Origin: Pseudomonadota bacterium
GTDB lineage: Bacteria > Pseudomonadota > Alphaproteobacteria > Acetobacterales > Acetobacteraceae
DNA length: 5,235 nt
Direction of reading: 5' to 3'
Assembly (NCBI GenBank): GCA_021826485.1
Contig: JAKAZX010000300.1
Span: 1 to 5,235, forward strand
The notes under the pieces are model-generated. The model made no database searches. It saw nothing but the letters and a program-made list of their open reading frames with translations, and had not been told where the DNA came from. Shown here piece after piece: positions 4,530 to 5,235 of this stretch (position 1 is its first letter; the number at the start of each line of letters is the position of its first letter). The translations under genes were made by a program, and so were the position numbers.

Positions 4530-5235
4530 TCAGCCGTGCAGCCAGTAGCGTCCGGTGATCGCCAGTTCGATCGCCAGTTCGCGCGCCCCCGCCACCGCGA
4601 TTGCCGCGGCGCCGTCGGTCCAGCGCAGGCCCGGTTCGGGCGCGTGCCAGCCACCGCCAAGGCGCGCGTCGTCCAGGCCGAGCGGCGCACCATCCAGCCG
4701 CAGCCCTGCCACCGCGATGCCCAGGCGGCGCGGGTCGTGGCCGGCGCCGCCGAGATGGGCGGGGACGAAGCTGCGTGAACAGAGGCGGATGCTGCGTGCC
4801 CCCTCCGGCAGGCGGAAGCGGAACGGGTCGAGCGGCGCGGCGGCGCCGGTTTCGGCCAGCACGCGGATCGCCGGCGCGCCGGTCAGCGCATGGCCGAGCG
4901 CGCCGGCGCGGGCGAGCAGGCGCGCATGGATCGCGGCCAGGCGCGGGCCGCCGGCGCACAGCGGGGCGGCGGCACGGGCACGCCAGACGCGCAGCGCCGC
5001 CGAAGGGGTCAGCGGCGCACGCCGCGGGGCGCCGGCGAAGGCGGAACGATTGCCGGTGTCCAGGTAGCTCTCGGCCGGCAGATGCTCCGCGAGCACGATG
5101 TCGTGGCATGGCAGTTCCAGATGCCAGTAGGTGACGTGCGGCACCGGGCATTGCGCGATGCTGGCGCCGTTGAGCAGGTAGCGCACCGGGATCAGCACGC
5201 CATCCAGCAGCACCGCATGGTCGGGCGACAGATAG
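4530..5235 (-). CDS. Hint domain-containing protein, C-terminal part (5' truncated)
   Basis: The frame is open from the right edge of the window to the TGA at 4530-4532, showing the last 234 residues; the N-terminus is outside. The visible part begins YLSPDHAVLLDGVLIPVRYLLNG, then YWHLELPCHDIVLAEHLPAESYLDTGNR. This is the C-terminal half of a Hint (hedgehog/intein-type, Hint_2-like) domain as found in many acetic-acid-bacterium and rhodobacterial secreted proteins. Known Hint domains are self-processing, but the N-terminal catalytic Cys block is not visible, so activity cannot be judged. After the Hint part come about 160 residues rich in Ala, Arg and Gly. These end in a segment with SIRLCSRSFVPAHLGG, WHAPEPGLRWTDG and ELAIELAITGRYWLHG, which looks like a compact beta domain and recurs behind Hint domains in this group as I remember it. 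A GTG at 5213 lies inside the Hint core and is not the start. It is followed after 134 bp by the PEP-CTERM gene. Confidence 0.82.
   Translation of the reverse strand, partial: YLSPDHAVLLDGVLIPVRYLLNGASIAQCPVPHVTYWHLELPCHDIVLAEHLPAESYLDTGNRSAFAGAPRRAPLTPSAALRVWRARAAAPLCAGGPRLAAIHARLLARAGALGHALTGAPAIRVLAETGAAAPLDPFRFRLPEGARSIRLCSRSFVPAHLGGAGHDPRRLGIAVAGLRLDGAPLGLDDARLGGGWHAPEPGLRWTDGAAAIAVAGARELAIELAITGRYWLHG

Noticed and set aside
3541..4542. The 10-mer GCCGTGCAGC at 3541-3550 and 4533-4542 as a shared element after two genes
   Set aside because: A single 10-base match in GC-rich DNA of this length is not strong evidence, and the flanks do not match.
3422..4693. 423-residue minus-strand open frame spanning the PEP-CTERM gene
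   Set aside because: It overlaps a gene with clear signal peptide and sorting signal in another frame; the product is low complexity and Arg-rich.
4420..5151. 243-residue minus-strand open frame over the Hint region
   Set aside because: It is in a different frame from the recognisable Hint protein and shows only Arg/Ala/Pro-rich shadow sequence.
1..5235. CRISPR array, tRNA/rRNA, riboswitch, insertion sequence or attachment site
   Set aside because: I saw no regularly spaced repeats, cloverleaf, transposase-like protein, long terminal repeats or duplicated att-like sequence on either strand.

Overview
The window is high-GC DNA with codon use strongly biased to G/C in third position. The protein repertoire is a ClC channel with a CBS tail, a BKACE-family enzyme, a LivK-type binding protein, a PEP-CTERM surface protein and a Hint-domain secreted protein. 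Together these point to an alphaproteobacterium, most likely Acetobacteraceae (Roseomonas/Acidiphilium-like). The taxonomy is inferred from protein style, not from a marker gene.

Layout, left to right. (1) 1-345, +: the last 114 residues of a ClC-type chloride channel. (2) 370-1275, -: a complete BKACE (DUF849) beta-keto acid cleavage enzyme, convergent with the channel gene (24 bp between stops). (3) 1276-1409: a 134-bp divergent intergenic region with three inverted repeats, including a perfect 8-6-8 palindrome near its centre. (4) 1410-2627, +: a complete periplasmic substrate-binding protein of the branched-chain amino acid ABC type, with no permease or ATPase gene beside it. (5) 2655-3434, -: a LuxR-type regulator, convergent with the binding protein. 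(6) 3586-4395, -: a PEP-CTERM (exosortase-sorted) exported protein. (7) 4530-5235, -: the C-terminal 234 residues of a Hint-domain protein, cut by the window edge.

Functionally there are two plausible themes. The BKACE enzyme and the binding protein share one control region and could form a small uptake-and-cleavage module for an organic acid; this is inference from their arrangement. The PEP-CTERM and Hint proteins are both probably exported or cell-surface proteins, lying on the same strand but with separate leaders. The LuxR regulator has no cognate target that can be named from the sequence.

I found no RNA genes, CRISPR array, insertion sequence, phage gene or plasmid origin. I did not find a clearly new biological system. 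The best leads are the divergent BKACE/binding-protein locus with its palindrome, and a substitution in the BKACE pocket that suggests a substrate other than the classical amino-keto acid.
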